A DNA stretch of 64,000 bases from an uncultured Eubacterium sp. Lineage in GTDB: Bacteria; Bacillota; Clostridia; Lachnospirales; Lachnospiraceae. The position numbers and the translations under genes are program-made. Positions 63,041 through 64,000 of this stretch are shown in pieces. The stretch's first letter is position 1, and the number at the start of each line of letters is the position of its first letter. The notes under the pieces are model-generated. The model did not search any database, was not told the origin of the DNA, and saw nothing but the letters and a program-made list of their open reading frames with translations. Where the stretch lies: the NCBI GenBank assembly GCA_934316925.1, contig CAKREC010000005.1, positions 1 to 64,000 of the forward strand, written 5' to 3'.

Positions 63041-64000
63041 TTATTCTTCACTTTTTCTTCTTCGTATCATAATGAACACGATCAATCCTGCAGAAACAAC
63101 CAGACAGATCAATGGATATAAAACATTTACATGATCGCCGGTATCTGGTGCAGAATCCGATAACGGAACATCATTATCCAAAATCGTTGTCTCATCCGAT
63201 GTCTTCTTATCTTTTGTTCCTCCATTTGCAGAGGCCTTTGCCGTCTCTTCATCCTCAATCGTAGTTGTTTCACTATTGGATGGTGTGATTTCATTCTCAT
63301 CCGTTGTGACAACCGGTGATGTCGTTGGCTGTGCTCCTCCGTCCGGTGTCACACTTGGTCCTTCACTAGGTACAACGGTCGTTGTAGCTGGAGTGCCACC
63401 ATCTGGTGTCGCTGTTACCGTTGCAGGAACAACCACTCCTTGATCATCCGGTGTGGCTGTTGGTGCTGCCGGAGTTGCTGTTGCAGTCGTATTCTCTGTC
63501 GCATTCGCTGTTGGCGCAACTGTTGCTTTCGGCGTCGCTGTTGCTTTTGCACCAGTTCCTCCTGCTGGAGTTGCTGTCACCTTCGGTGTCGCTGTTGCTT
63601 TCGGCGTCGCTGTTGCTTTTGTACCAGTTCCTCCTGCTGGAGTTGCTGTCACTTTCGGTGTCGCTGTTGCTTTTGCACCAGTTCCTCCTGCTGGAGTTGC
63701 TGTCACTTTCGGCGTTGCTGTTGCTTTTGTTTCCGTTCCTCCTGCCGGAGTCGCTGTCACTTTCGGCGTGGCCGTTGCTTTTGTTTCCGTTCCTCCTGCC
63801 GGAGTTGCTGTCACTTTTGGTGTGGCCGTTGCTTTTGTTTCCGTTCCACCTGCTGGAGTCGCTGTAGGAGCTTGAGATGGCATCTCGGTAACTACTGGTG
63901 TAGCCGTTGCCTTTACGCCACCTTCCGGTGTAGCTGTCACCTTTGGCGTGGCTGTTACCTTTGGTGTGGCTGTCACCTTTGGCGTGGCTGTTACCTTTGG
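63041..64000 (-). CDS. Sortase-type surface protein with TATP repeats (5' end missing)
   Basis: C-terminal part of a surface-anchored protein; the frame runs off the right edge, and the apparent start near 63976 is an internal GTG. About 319 residues are visible. The main body is Thr/Ala/Pro-rich, built of 18-residue units of type AGGTETKATATPKVTATP. The C-terminus has a sortase-like APDTGD motif (63131-63151), a membrane helix and RRRKSEE, a typical cell-wall anchor though the motif is not LPXTG. The N-terminal function is unknown. Confidence 0.85.
   Translation of the reverse strand, partial: PKVTATPKVTATPKVTATPKVTATPEGGVKATATPVVTEMPSQAPTATPAGGTETKATATPKVTATPAGGTETKATATPKVTATPAGGTETKATATPKVTATPAGGTGAKATATPKVTATPAGGTGTKATATPKATATPKVTATPAGGTGAKATATPKATVAPTANATENTTATATPAAPTATPDDQGVVVPATVTATPDGGTPATTTVVPSEGPSVTPDGGAQPTTSPVVTTDENEITPSNSETTTIEDEETAKASANGGTKDKKTSDETTILDNDVPLSDSAPDTGDHVNVLYPLICLVVSAGLIVFIMIRRRKSEE
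63535..63860 (-). repeat. Tandem 54-base coding repeats (TATP)
   Basis: About six units encode AGGTxxKATATPKVTATP (18 residues), with three nearly identical consecutive units at the N-terminal side and diverging units toward the C-terminus, one extended by 6 residues. Further KVTATP hexad repeats run on to the right edge. The repeats leave the opposite strand free of stops as a side effect. Confidence 0.85.

Noticed and set aside
63535-63860. Possible CRISPR array from regular repeats
   Set aside because: The repeats are direct, in frame, have no unique spacers, and encode a Thr/Pro-rich stalk.
63406-63875. Long plus-strand ORFs across the TATP repeats
   Set aside because: They are the antisense of a 54-base tandem coding repeat, are Leu- or Val/Ala-only low complexity, and have no ribosome site. 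The minus frame has a proper C-terminal anchor.

Overview
The window looks like a chromosomal segment from a motile, spore-forming, low-GC anaerobic Firmicute, most likely a Lachnospiraceae (Roseburia/Eubacterium/Butyrivibrio-like). This rests on the Firmicute-type fla/che gene order with FliY instead of FliN, CodY, the sporulation genes spoIIGA, sigE, sigG and gerW, a giant 2-hydroxyacyl-CoA dehydratase activase typical of anaerobic clostridia, and strong GGAGG ribosome sites. No exact species is claimed. Almost everything is on the minus strand.

Region 1 (1-21413, minus) is one long flagellar operon, read flgB-flgC-fliE-fliF-fliG-fliH-fliI-fliJ-motE-like-fliK-flgD-TIGR02530 gene-flgE-flbD-motA-motB-fliL-fliM-fliY-cheY-fliO-fliP-fliQ-fliR-flhB-flhA (flhA cut by the left edge). 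It encodes the rod, MS-ring, C-ring, export apparatus, hook and stator. The genes are tightly packed, with translational coupling and hairpins in the few gaps. Region 2 (21495-27080) holds codY, topA, dprA and a comM/yifB ATPase; dprA-topA-codY-flgB is a condensed version of the Bacillus order.

Region 3 (27166-30393) is nrdR, ylmC, sigG, sigE and spoIIGA. sigG is on the plus strand, tail to tail with sigE with no base between their stop codons. spoIIGA has an apparent -1 frameshift in a run of nine T at its 5' end, just downstream of a Spo0A-type promoter. Region 4 (30547-34166) has a cyclophilin, miaB, an HtrA protease and a small Dabb protein.

Region 5 (34186-39395) is a folate and aromatic set: folC, ybaK, folE, folP, a folB-folK fusion and pheA. 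Region 6 (39472-46225) is an amino-acid operon read leuB-ilvD-ilvB-serC-serA; its promoter is nested in the terminator of the upstream permease gene. Region 7 (46349-49306) has the permease, a FakA-like kinase and an Asp23 protein. Region 8 (49437-58563) has a 47-residue membrane protein, rpmB, gerW, a DUF2953 gene, two unrecognised genes, a very large double GT-C glycosyltransferase, a rhomboid-like protein, corA and a LysM protein. Region 9 (58714-64000) has the 1405-residue activase (plus) and the C-terminal part of a Thr/Ala/Pro repeat surface protein with a sortase-type tail.

No stretch over 300 bases lacks a gene. I saw no tRNA, rRNA, CRISPR array, insertion sequence or phage gene. All functional calls are from reading the translated sequence; no database search was run.
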